Counted from the first letter of the stretch, positions 1 through 6,744 are shown. The stretch: DNA of 8,651 bases from an uncultured Treponema sp. (GCA_937923945.1 CALDWC010000125.1:1-8651); one strand, 5' to 3'. A program made the numbers and translations. Notes: generated from the letters alone by a model not told the origin.

Positions 1-1
1 C

Positions 2-1816
2 CGCCCGGATCACAACAGTCCGTTTGCATTGGAGTTAATGCAGAAAATTTATAACACATGGATTTTCGGTGATAGTCCCTTCGACGGATTAAATTACATT
101 GCAGTTTTTGAACAGCTGCGTGATGAAATCATTGCTGATAAAAATTATTTACAGCGGGAAATTCAAAAAAAACTTGCGGATAATAAGGATCTGTGTATCG
201 GTACCGTTGTTGCGGATAAAAACTTTTCGGCTGACTTGCAAAAGGCGGCACAAAAAAAGGCAAAAGATTTTGAAGCGACACTGCATGATTCGGATAAAAA
301 AGCGTTGCGTGAAAAACAGGATGCGGATGAAAAGGCAAAACTCAAAGCGGAGGATGCCGATATTATTCCTCATTGTGCACCGGATAACTTGCCGCCGATC
401 AAGGAGCCGCCGGTAAAAAATATCGTAGCGGTTGCGGGGATTCCGGCGTTTACCTATCCGCAAAATACCAACGGTATCACCTACATTAATTTTGCGCTAC
501 CGTTTGATACGCTTAATGATGACTTGTATGATTATGTCAACTTGTATGTTTCATGTTTAACCGAAATCGGCACAAAACAATTAAACTGGGATGAGAGTTT
601 AGCCTACCAAGATAAAATTTTCGGATCGATTAACGTACAATTTTTGTTCCGCAATAACGGGACACCCGATTTTACCGAACTTGATAATCAAGCGCTTGTG
701 TGTCCGAAAGATATCGTCGGTCGTGAGTGGATTGTAATCAGTGCAAAAATGCTTGACCGCTTTGTTGATAAAGGCGTCGAATATTTAACGAATCTTTTTT
801 CAAGCGTTACCTTTGAAGATACGGAGCGCCTTTTCGATATTTTAAAGCAGCTTAAAACAAGATTTGAAAATGTTACGCCAACGGACGGAAGTATTTTCAC
901 GCAGTTAAAAGCGATTTCTCTGCTGCAAAAATCGGTTGCGAAAAACGAGCGACTGGCAGGTCTTACTCAGTTTGAATTACTTAAAAATACGGTTAAAAAT
1001 ACCGAAGCTGACAAATCCGTTTTAAAATCGCTTGGTCAAAAATTGCAACTCATTCACCAGACGGTATTTGAAAACGGTATGCTGCTCCACATTACCTGCG
1101 AAGAAAAATCCATGGATGCAGCGCTGGCGTCTCTTACAAAAAATTGTGCAGGCTTTAAACCGCTGCAGCAAAAACCGCTAAGCTCGAAAACAACGGCTTC
1201 ATCACCGCACGATAAAACGAATACGCTGCTGCTATTTCCGGCTCCGATTCAAGTGGGGTTTTCTACTTATGCCTTTGATTTTTTGCCGTACAACAGTGAG
1301 CTTTACGGAAAACTTGCGGTGTTTACAAGCTGGCTGTCAAGCGGTCCGCTTTGGCAGCACATCCGCATGGTAGGCGGCGCGTACGGAGTGTGGGCAACCG
1401 ATTGGGGAATGCTGCCGGTACTGTGCTTTGTTACTTATCGTGATCCCGATGCCATCCGTTCCGTACTGCAGATAAAAAAGATTTTGCAGGATATTCTTGC
1501 GGCGGATATTTCCGAAACCGAAATGGAAAAATTAATCGTCGGCGCTTACGGTCGCTGCGTTGTTCCGAAAACACCGTACGGTACAAGCTATGCGGACTTT
1601 TTACGTCTGCTCAGCGGTAAATCCTATGCTGCACGTGTTGCGGAAATTGAAAGCTTGAAAAAAACAACCGCTTCGGATTTGAAATATTTTGCACAATGCT
1701 TGCTGGAAAAAGATCGGCACTCCGTTGCTGCAGTCATTGCCAATAAGGACACGCTTGCGGACACCGCCGAAGCAAAAAAAGCCTTTGATGCAGTGATTAC
1801 GGAAAAGGAAATATAA
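2..1816 (+). CDS. M16C (presequence protease-like) zinc metallopeptidase, C-terminal part; 5' end outside window
   Basis: The frame is open from the first bases of the window, so this is the C-terminal ~604 residues of a longer protein; the family is usually about 1000 residues. The TTG at 29 is an internal codon, not a start. M16C enzymes (presequence protease, insulinase superfamily) are two-lobed clamshell zinc proteases that degrade short peptides. The inverted zinc motif HxxEH sits in the N-terminal lobe and is therefore not visible here. What is visible: a highly charged, Lys/Glu/Asp-rich linker at about nt 170-360, matching the helical hinge of the peptidase M16C-associated domain; the start of the second lobe with 'LTEIGT' near nt 550; and the substrate-binding Arg/Tyr motif R-M-V-G-G-A-Y-G at nt 1364-1387. 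The C-terminus appears complete. The family call is strong; activity cannot be judged without the N-terminal half. Confidence 0.9.
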   Translation, partial: RPDHNSPFALELMQKIYNTWIFGDSPFDGLNYIAVFEQLRDEIIADKNYLQREIQKKLADNKDLCIGTVVADKNFSADLQKAAQKKAKDFEATLHDSDKKALREKQDADEKAKLKAEDADIIPHCAPDNLPPIKEPPVKNIVAVAGIPAFTYPQNTNGITYINFALPFDTLNDDLYDYVNLYVSCLTEIGTKQLNWDESLAYQDKIFGSINVQFLFRNNGTPDFTELDNQALVCPKDIVGREWIVISAKMLDRFVDKGVEYLTNLFSSVTFEDTERLFDILKQLKTRFENVTPTDGSIFTQLKAISLLQKSVAKNERLAGLTQFELLKNTVKNTEADKSVLKSLGQKLQLIHQTVFENGMLLHITCEEKSMDAALASLTKNCAGFKPLQQKPLSSKTTASSPHDKTNTLLLFPAPIQVGFSTYAFDFLPYNSELYGKLAVFTSWLSSGPLWQHIRMVGGAYGVWATDWGMLPVLCFVTYRDPDAIRSVLQIKKILQDILAADISETEMEKLIVGAYGRCVVPKTPYGTSYADFLRLLSGKSYAARVAEIESLKKTTASDLKYFAQCLLEKDRHSVAAVIANKDTLADTAEAKKAFDAVITEKEI

Positions 1817-1843
1817 GGAAGACTCGGTTTCCTTATGCGTTTT
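1813..1843 (+). terminator. hairpin overlapping the peptidase stop codon, possible terminator or attenuator
   Basis: ATAAGGAA (1813-1820) pairs perfectly with TTCCTTAT (1829-1836) across an 8-nt loop, followed by GCGTTTTAT. The stem contains the TAA stop at 1814-1816. The trailing T run is short, so termination is probably incomplete and the next gene may be read through from upstream. I see no clear promoter in the short gap that follows. Confidence 0.5.
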
Positions 1844-1861
1844 ATAAAAAGGAGCTAAAAA

Positions 1862-2623
1862 ATGATTTTATATTTTACGGGAACAGGCAATAGTAAATAT
1901 ATTGCAAAGAAAATTGCACAAGCAACAGCGGAACCGCTTTTGTTTATTAATGATAAAATTAAAGCCGGCGATACTGCCGATATTGCAATAAACGGGAAAC
2001 TGATTTTTATGTTGCCTACCTATGCGTGGCGGATTCCGCACCTTGTTGAAACATGGATTCGGCAGGTGAATTTTATCGGTGTAACCGAAGTATATTTTGT
2101 GATGCACTGCGGTGCTGAAATCGGAAATGCCGGCAAGTACAATAAAAAACTTGCTGCGGATAAAGGTTTTCACTATCGGGGAACTGCACAAATTGTTATG
2201 CCTGAAAACTATATTGCGCTTTTTAAAACGCCCGGCATCGATGAAGCCCGTAAAATAGTTTTGCGTGCGGAGCCTGAAATTCAAAAGGTTATCGACAGCA
2301 TTGTAAACGGCACAGACTTTCCGGAAACGCCTCGGCATTTTATTTATCCGGTTCTCAGCGGTTTTGTGAATAAAATTTTTTATCCGCTCTATGTCAAAGA
2401 TAAAAAGTTTTATGTAACCGATGCCTGTGTTTCCTGCGGTCGATGTGAAAACGGCTGCCCGCTGAATAATATAGAGCAGGTAAATGGAAAACCGCGGTGG
2501 AAAAATAATTGCACGCATTGCATGGCATGTATTGCATACTGCCCGACTGAAGCAATCGAATACGGCAATAAAACCAAAAACAGATTTCGCTACACTGCTG
2601 AAAAGATTATCGATAAAAAATGA
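1862..2623 (+). CDS. EFR1-type ferredoxin: flavodoxin-like domain fused to two 4Fe-4S clusters
   Basis: A 253-residue protein whose N-terminus carries the flavodoxin phosphate-binding loop F-T-G-T-G-N-S (residues 5-11, FMN site). The C-terminal region has two 4Fe-4S ferredoxin motifs: C189-x2-C192-x2-C195-x3-C199-P and C217-x2-C220-x2-C223-x3-C227-P. This order is that of the EFR1 family. Such proteins are predicted to be cytoplasmic electron carriers linking an FMN to two iron-sulfur clusters; partner and reaction are unknown. The start is supported by AAGGAG at 1849-1854, seven bases before the ATG. All eight cluster cysteines are present, so the protein is probably functional. It lies 45 bp after the peptidase stop and may be co-transcribed by read-through. 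A 263-codon antisense frame over this gene is a shadow. Confidence 0.9.
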   Translation: MILYFTGTGNSKYIAKKIAQATAEPLLFINDKIKAGDTADIAINGKLIFMLPTYAWRIPHLVETWIRQVNFIGVTEVYFVMHCGAEIGNAGKYNKKLAADKGFHYRGTAQIVMPENYIALFKTPGIDEARKIVLRAEPEIQKVIDSIVNGTDFPETPRHFIYPVLSGFVNKIFYPLYVKDKKFYVTDACVSCGRCENGCPLNNIEQVNGKPRWKNNCTHCMACIAYCPTEAIEYGNKTKNRFRYTAEKIIDKK

Positions 2624-2625
2624 AT

Positions 2626-2651
2626 CGATGCTCTCTGAGGTATCGGTTTTT
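2626..2651 (+). terminator. probable Rho-independent terminator after the EFR1 ferredoxin
   Basis: CGATGCT (2626-2632) pairs with GGTATCG (2639-2645), using two G-T wobbles, across a 6-nt loop, and is followed directly by GTTTTT. It starts two bases past the stop codon and separates the ferredoxin from the immunity operon. Confidence 0.6.
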
Positions 2652-2766
2652 AACGGCACTGCGAAAAAATATTATCTTATATAACGACACTATTATGGGG
2701 AAAACAAATATAGTACCGGTGTTTGAAAAGCCTTCGTTATAAAATATTTTCCAAATTATTTTTTTC

Positions 2767-2786
2767 ATCTTCAAAGAATCTTCAAA
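2767..2786 (+). promoter_or_regulatory. 11-bp-phased direct repeat, candidate response-regulator operator of the lantibiotic immunity operon
   Basis: ATCTTCAAA occurs twice (2767-2775 and 2778-2786), with start points exactly 11 bp apart, so both copies lie on the same face of the helix. The pair covers the place where the -35 box should be and ends 9 bp before the -10 box. OmpR-type regulators of lantibiotic loci (NisR, SpaR) are known to bind short direct repeats spaced by about one helical turn at this position. No regulator gene is in the window, so the identity of the binder is inference. Confidence 0.6.
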
Positions 2787-2792
2787 CTTTTC

Positions 2793-2801
2793 TGCTATGC
2801 T
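2793..2801 (+). promoter_or_regulatory. extended -10 promoter element of the lanFEGI operon
   Basis: TGCTATGCT is an extended -10 element (TGn followed by TATGCT, 2796-2801). The hexamer windows 16-18 bp upstream show nothing like TTGACA; the phased repeat lies there instead. This is the layout of an activator-dependent promoter. The expected transcript start is near 2808, giving a leader of about 29 nt with TGAGGAGAG (2819-2827) as ribosome-binding site. Confidence 0.55.
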
Positions 2802-2836
2802 CGGTCTAACATAAAAAATGAGGAGAGATAAAGCTT

Positions 2837-3532
2837 ATGATTTTGGAAACAAAAAATTTGTGTAAATCGTTCGGCGAACAAAAAGCGGTACAAAACGTAT
2901 CGCTGCACGTTGAAAAAAATTCCGTGTACGGTCTTTTGGGACCAAACGGCGCAGGCAAATCGACAACACTGAAAATGATTACCGGTATCTTAAAGCCGAG
3001 TTCCGGTAGTATGACGTTCGACGGACATCCGTGGCAACGTAACGATTTGAACCGTATCGGCGCATTGATTGAAACGCCGCCGATTTATGAAAACTTAACC
3101 GCGTTTGAAAATCTAAAAGTCAGAACAAGCATATTGGGATTAAAAGATACAAGAATTGATGAAGTGCTGCAGATTGTCTGTCTCACCGACACGGGCAAAA
3201 AAAGAGCAGGACAGTTTTCGCTTGGAATGAAACAGCGGCTCGGTATTGCACTTGCATTATTGAATAAACCTCACCTCCTTATTTTGGATGAGCCGACGAA
3301 CGGTCTTGATCCGATCGGAATTGAACAACTGCGCGAATTGATTCGATCTTTTCCGGCACAAGGTATGAGCGTCATTTTGTCCAGCCACATACTTTCGGAA
3401 GTACAGCAAATCGCCGATCATATCGGAATTATTTCAGGAGGCGTGGTAGGCTATGAAGGAGCTTTGCACGCAAGCGAAAATCTGGAACAGCTTTTTATGG
3501 ATGTAGTAAAAAACAATCGCAGGGAGAAATAA
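2837..3532 (+). CDS. lantibiotic immunity ABC transporter, ATP-binding protein LanF (NukF/MutF type)
   Basis: A 231-residue nucleotide-binding subunit, the normal length for LanF. Motifs: Walker A G35-P-N-G-A-G-K-S-T43; an E in place of the Q-loop glutamine (E79 in IGALIETPP); signature F-S-L-G-M-K-Q (127-133); Walker B and catalytic Glu LLILDE (147-152); switch His184 in ILSSH. The E-loop is a recognised hallmark of lantibiotic-immunity ATPases and their bacitracin-transporter relatives, and separates them from ordinary exporters. The protein would power the LanE/LanG permease pair to expel lantibiotic from the cytoplasmic membrane. The start has a strong TGAGGAGAG upstream. It is the first gene of the operon: the stop is three bases before the next ATG, whose Shine-Dalgarno lies in the end of this gene. 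BcrA-type bacitracin export is the main alternative, disfavoured by the LanI gene in the same operon. Confidence 0.93.
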   Translation: MILETKNLCKSFGEQKAVQNVSLHVEKNSVYGLLGPNGAGKSTTLKMITGILKPSSGSMTFDGHPWQRNDLNRIGALIETPPIYENLTAFENLKVRTSILGLKDTRIDEVLQIVCLTDTGKKRAGQFSLGMKQRLGIALALLNKPHLLILDEPTNGLDPIGIEQLRELIRSFPAQGMSVILSSHILSEVQQIADHIGIISGGVVGYEGALHASENLEQLFMDVVKNNRREK

Positions 3533-3535
3533 ACG

Positions 3536-4264
3536 ATGAATTATCTAAAATCAGAACATCTCAAATTTAAACGAAGCATAACGAATAAACTCACTTTTAT
3601 TATTCCGTCTATGACTGCAAGTTTTGCCTGGCTTGTCGGCGGATTTATCGGCTTTCAATATATGGCATTTTATTGGTGGTATGCCTTTTTACTTCCGGGA
3701 AGTATTGCGCTTTTTTGTGCACTGTCACATCGAAAAGAAGAAGCTGCCGGAAACCATTACTCGGTATTTTCGATGCCGATAAATCTATCACGGTTTGAGC
3801 TTGCAAAAAATATGCTTATTATCGAAAAATTATTTTGTGCGGCACTGTTTTTAGCTTTGCTTATATCGATAAGCCGTATTATTTCTCCTGCTGCGACCGT
3901 GTATTCGTTTTTGAAAAGTGTGCTTGGAAGCCTTGCGATTATTGCTGCATCGCTGTGGCAAATTCCGCTTTGTCTGTATCTTGCCCGCAGGGTCGGATTA
4001 TTTTTGCCGATATTTTTGAACACCGTATTGGGAATATTTTTACCGATGATGCTGGGAAACACGGCGGTCTGGTATCTCGTACCTCATTGCTATGCGGCAA
4101 AATTGGCGGAACCGCTTTTGGGAATTAAAATCAACGGGACATTTGCGCGCAATGCAGGAAATTCGGTTAACATTCTTGTTTCAATTTTGCTGTCGTTCGT
4201 ATTATTTTTGCTCGCATCGTATTTTGATGCAAATGATTTTTCAAAAGGAACGCATAGTAAATGA
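3536..4264 (+). CDS. lantibiotic immunity ABC transporter permease LanE (MutE/EpiE type)
   Basis: A 242-residue integral membrane protein starting M-N-Y-L-K-S-E-H-L-K-F-K-R, the typical short basic amphipathic N-terminus of LanE. About six hydrophobic segments follow, at roughly residues 20-42, 46-62, 95-118, 125-147, 155-180 and 215-235. It should form, with LanG and LanF, the transporter that removes membrane-bound lantibiotic. GGGAG at 3522-3526 lies at suitable spacing from the ATG. Its TGA overlaps the ATG of the next gene (ATGA at 4261-4264), so the two permeases are probably translationally coupled and made in equal amounts. No frameshift or premature stop is seen. LanE and LanG permeases are weakly conserved; the call rests on length, topology, N-terminus and operon position. 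Confidence 0.88.
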   Translation: MNYLKSEHLKFKRSITNKLTFIIPSMTASFAWLVGGFIGFQYMAFYWWYAFLLPGSIALFCALSHRKEEAAGNHYSVFSMPINLSRFELAKNMLIIEKLFCAALFLALLISISRIISPAATVYSFLKSVLGSLAIIAASLWQIPLCLYLARRVGLFLPIFLNTVLGIFLPMMLGNTAVWYLVPHCYAAKLAEPLLGIKINGTFARNAGNSVNILVSILLSFVLFLLASYFDANDFSKGTHSK

Positions 4265-4983
4265 AAATGATTTTTTCAGAACACAGTAAGGTAAAGCATA
4301 CGCCGTTTTTGATGCTCCATATATGTTTACCGCTTATCGCTGCGCTGTTGTTTGTGTCGTATTATCTTTTGTATCGAAGCACCCCGAATGCAAAAAAATT
4401 TACCTTGATTTTGGAAATTACTGCGAGTTTTTTTCCGCTACTGATAAGCGTCGTGGTGAGTATGAATATTGCATTAGAGGAAAAGGCTTCGCACTTTCAA
4501 GCCCAGCTCGCCGTACCGAATCGGGCAAAAACGATCGTCGGAAAGTTATTATATCTTTACGGTGCGGGCATTGCGGCGCTTGCGTTTTTGTTTTTGGTAT
4601 TTTCGATCGGCGTATGGTTATTCGGATTAGCTGATGCGGTTCAGTTCAAGCTCTTATGCAAAGCGCTCCTTGGTATTGCATGGTGTCATTTTGTTATTTA
4701 CCTACTGCATTTGTTTTTAAGTTTAAAATTCGGTTTTGGCGTATCGTTATTTTGCGGTGTTTTTGAATGTCTGCAATCTATTTTATACAGCAACATTGAA
4801 CTGAAAGGCGCAGCTCGCTCTATTCCGTTTGCGTGGTCGATGGCATGGATACAGGATGTTTTGAACGACCGGATTTCCGTGTATCAAACGGAATGGATAT
4901 GTTTTGGTATCATAATCATAGCGCTATTGTATTTGTTTTTAATTTGGTTTTCTCATTGGGAGGGAAGAAAAAATGGTGAGTAA
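4261..4983 (+). CDS. lantibiotic immunity ABC transporter permease LanG (MutG type)
   Basis: A 240-residue membrane protein with about six hydrophobic segments: residues ~18-38, 50-70, 95-120, 132-155, 160-175 and 212-232. It starts M-K-M-I-F-S-E-H-S-K-V-K-H, parallel to the N-terminus of the preceding permease, as expected for the two homologous halves of a heterodimeric channel. It overlaps the upstream gene by four bases and the downstream lipoprotein gene by 11 bases (stop TAA 4981-4983, next ATG 4973). Such overlaps support a single co-translated operon. Predicted role: second membrane subunit of the LanFEG lantibiotic exporter. No catalytic motif is expected. Confidence 0.87.
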   Translation: MKMIFSEHSKVKHTPFLMLHICLPLIAALLFVSYYLLYRSTPNAKKFTLILEITASFFPLLISVVVSMNIALEEKASHFQAQLAVPNRAKTIVGKLLYLYGAGIAALAFLFLVFSIGVWLFGLADAVQFKLLCKALLGIAWCHFVIYLLHLFLSLKFGFGVSLFCGVFECLQSILYSNIELKGAARSIPFAWSMAWIQDVLNDRISVYQTEWICFGIIIIALLYLFLIWFSHWEGRKNGE

Positions 4984-5791
4984 GTCTAAAAAAATTATTG
5001 TAGCAGTGTTCGCAGCGTGTTTTACTTTCGTTATAACAGGCTGCTTTTCACCGGAAAAGATTAATGACTATTTGAACGGCAAGGAAGCGTGTTATTTGAA
5101 TGTGGAAAATGTAAGTCAATTTTTCTATAAAGGAACTGAGTATACGATTTTGGAAGAATGCATTTCAAACGGAGAACTCGGTACATGGATCGGCTATATA
5201 CGAAAACTTGCCGACGTTGATAAAAACGGAAAAGTATTGGTTCAAGAGAATATCGAACCCGCTGCAATGATGTCGTTAAAAGATTTAGCGGATAAAGCCC
5301 CTGATGCCGTCGCTCTTATTCCGTTTTTCAATGTGTATGCCGGTTTTCATGATGATGGCTCTGTGATTGTCGATGTCAACGGCGGCTACCATAAAGCGGT
5401 AATGACGACACGTCGCAAAGAAAGTAAGTGTATCTTTAACTTTAATGAGACCCGCCGGTCGATGAGTGGAAAATTTACCGTCAATCCGCAAAACACGACG
5501 CAGCTTTTCTGGGACGGAGCAATCTATCAAGTCACCTCTAACAGAGTGCCGGAAGATACATTGGGCAGTTTTCTCGATGTAATTGCAGAGAGTATTACTT
5601 TTGATGCGAAAACAAAACTGCCGTTGTCAAAAGCGGATTTAAACAAAATTGATTGGAGCGGAAAAGAAAGTACCGGACAAAAACGGGAACAATGGGCTTA
5701 CGGTGAAGTGTATGAAATATGTGGTACTGACACTGCAGAAGCTGTCGCGGTTAATATCAATAATCGATATTATCTTGCAAGGCGACCATGA
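4973..5791 (+). CDS. NisI/SpaI-family lantibiotic immunity lipoprotein (LanI) with two tandem domains
   Basis: A 272-residue lipoprotein: basic N-terminus S-K-S-K-K, hydrophobic stretch, then lipobox I-T-G-C with the lipidated Cys at residue 24. LanI proteins sit on the outer face of the cytoplasmic membrane and intercept lantibiotic before it reaches lipid II. The mature part shows an internal duplication. One repeat begins near residue 43 (V-E-N-V-S-Q-F-F-Y-K-G-T-E-Y) and ends near 140 (V-D-V-N-G-G-Y-H-K-A). The other begins near 171 (N-P-Q-N-T-T-Q-L-F-W-D-G-A-I-Y) and ends at the C-terminus (V-N-I-N-N-R-Y-Y-L-A). A two-domain build is that of NisI; SpaI has one domain. GGGAGGGAAG at 4958-4967 supports the start. 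Last gene of the operon. In a diderm host its final membrane location is uncertain. Confidence 0.9.
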   Translation: MVSKSKKIIVAVFAACFTFVITGCFSPEKINDYLNGKEACYLNVENVSQFFYKGTEYTILEECISNGELGTWIGYIRKLADVDKNGKVLVQENIEPAAMMSLKDLADKAPDAVALIPFFNVYAGFHDDGSVIVDVNGGYHKAVMTTRRKESKCIFNFNETRRSMSGKFTVNPQNTTQLFWDGAIYQVTSNRVPEDTLGSFLDVIAESITFDAKTKLPLSKADLNKIDWSGKESTGQKREQWAYGEVYEICGTDTAEAVAVNINNRYYLARRP

Positions 5792-5832
5792 TACAAAATA
5801 TATGCGGCGATAGTTCGTGTGACTTAAAAGGC

Positions 5833-5860
5833 GGCAGGTAGAAACAAGCTTGCCTCTTTA
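5833..5860 (+). terminator. weak hairpin between the convergent lanI and DUF3784 genes, possible terminator
   Basis: GGCAGGT (5833-5839) pairs with GCTTGCC (5848-5854), with two G-T wobbles, across an 8-nt loop, and is followed by TCTTTA. It lies in the 88-bp gap between two convergent genes, where a terminator is expected. The stem is imperfect and the T run interrupted, so this is tentative. Confidence 0.35.
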
Positions 5861-5879
5861 ACGGTCAAGCGGATTCATC

Positions 5880-6278
5880 TTAGTAAAAAAACGATAAAAC
5901 AATAATTGCAACTACAAAAATATTAAGCACTATCATAAAAATAGTTACTTTGCTTGTCCATCGTTGTTTATTCTCACTAATAACTAAAATATCAATCGCA
6001 CTAAATAGTATAATTAGGTATACGAGGGAAATGTATTTCCCTGTTGCCATAAAATACTCAAGTACTCCAGCTAGAATCGTAATTGGTGTTAAAATACATG
6101 AAAATATCCACATACGTTTTGCCGTAGATTCAATATCGTAATTTGCTTTTTCTTCTGCAGACATTGTATTATAACCTGCAATTAAATCATAAGCCTTAAA
6201 CCTATATACAAGCAAACCTATGAAAAAAATTATCACCGCACCACAAAGGTAAACAACAAGAGTTAAAAGACTTCCCAT
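5880..6278 (-). CDS. DUF3784-type small membrane protein
   Basis: A 132-residue protein with four predicted membrane helices at about residues 5-25, 52-72, 80-98 and 108-130. The loop after helix 1 has L-I-A-G-Y-N-T-M-S (32-40) followed by A-E-E-K, the recurring motif of DUF3784 proteins. The function of the family is unknown. Start choice: the ATG at 6278 has a near-ideal GGAGG (complement of 6285-6289) six bases upstream. It is the second cistron of a leftward unit whose first cistron (6476-6303) is broken, with only 24 bp between them. It converges on the lantibiotic immunity operon. DUF3784 proteins are common in Firmicutes, so horizontal acquisition is possible but not shown. Confidence 0.8.
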   Translation of the reverse strand: MGSLLTLVVYLCGAVIIFFIGLLVYRFKAYDLIAGYNTMSAEEKANYDIESTAKRMWIFSCILTPITILAGVLEYFMATGKYISLVYLIILFSAIDILVISENKQRWTSKVTIFMIVLNIFVVAIIVLSFFY

Positions 6279-6302
6279 AAAGCACCTCCGGCTTATTATA
6301 AA

Positions 6303-6476
6303 TTATAAAACGATTGAGTAATACGAAGCATCATGGTTCTCTCCCAGTTCGTTTTTTAGTTTTGCTTCGTTTGTAAAACCAGCTGTTTCAAGTAATTCTT
6401 TTCGTTAGCCCGCCAATACACGAAAATGTACTAAAACAAACCAAAGTCCAAAAAAGTAATGCTAATTTTTTTTCAT
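6303..6476 (-). pseudogene. frameshifted small lipoprotein gene
   Basis: An ideal AGGAGG (complement of 6485-6490) stands eight bases before an ATG at 6476, but the frame gives only M-K-K-N-stop. Immediately after the ATG is a run of eight A (complement of 6466-6473). With one extra A the frame becomes M-K-K-K followed by L-A-L-L-F-W-T-L-V-C-F-S-T-F-S-C, a convincing lipoprotein signal peptide with a relaxed, spirochaete-like lipobox ending in Cys. That frame ends about nine codons later. The original frame then carries an uninterrupted stretch of about 33 codons, including E-T-A-G-F-T-N-E-A-K and ending D-A-S-Y-Y-S-I-V-L. So at least two frame changes separate this from an intact gene of roughly 55-60 residues. 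It has its own promoter and lies directly upstream of the DUF3784 gene. I do not recognise a family. Confidence 0.6.
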
Positions 6477-6523
6477 AAACTTATCCTCCTCGTATGAAAA
6501 AACGTACAGATATTAAACTATCC

Positions 6524-6538
6524 TACAGTAAAATTGTA
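6524..6538 (-). promoter_or_regulatory. TACA-N7-TGTA dyad over the -10 box, possible operator
   Basis: Symmetrical half-sites TACA and TGTA, seven bases apart, overlap the -10 box and the transcript start of the leftward promoter. A repressor bound here would block initiation. The half-sites resemble those of BlaI/CopY repressors, but the spacing is longer than the usual TACA-N2-TGTA core, so no family is assigned. In AT-rich DNA a 4+4 dyad can arise by chance. Confidence 0.3.
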
Positions 6539-6561
6539 CTATTCTTTTTATTATTTATCAA
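6533..6561 (-). promoter_or_regulatory. sigma-70-type promoter of the broken lipoprotein / DUF3784 unit
   Basis: On the minus strand TTGATA (complement of 6556-6561) and TACAAT (complement of 6533-6538) are separated by exactly 17 bp, a near-consensus housekeeping promoter. The expected start near 6526 gives a leader of about 50 nt before the ATG at 6476. It is the best-matching promoter in the window. Confidence 0.7.
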
Positions 6562-6744
6562 GTGTTATTTTATATTGTCCGCTTCTTCTCAAGGAAAAAA
6601 ATTAAAAGTTCACAAAATATATATTTTTTTAAACCAAGCAAAATAAATTGTTAGAACACAAAAATAAAACTTAAAAAAACACTAGAGATATGCAAAAGGG
6701 AAGACCACTATAAAACACAAGAGTTTTCATTTTATAAAAAGCAT
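6562..6744. other. AT-rich intergenic DNA without a recognisable gene
   Basis: Strongly AT-rich, with frequent poly-A and poly-T runs. I see no open frame with a ribosome-binding site, no convincing hairpin and no repeat in this part. It separates the leftward promoter at 6533-6561 from the hairpin array to the right. Confidence 0.5.

Noticed and set aside
29..1816. Translation start of the M16C peptidase at TTG 29
   Set aside because: The same frame continues to the window edge with family-like sequence, there is no ribosome-binding site, and the zinc-binding N-terminal half would be missing; the gene begins outside the window.
1868..2659. 263-codon open frame on the minus strand opposite the EFR1 ferredoxin
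   Set aside because: It is the antisense shadow of a gene with intact FMN and eight-cysteine cluster motifs; it has no recognisable family and no ribosome-binding site of note.
6524..6538. BlaI/MecI/CopY operator as a firm call
   Set aside because: The TACA/TGTA half-sites fit but the 7-bp spacing does not match the usual core, and no such regulator gene is in the window; kept only as a dyad.
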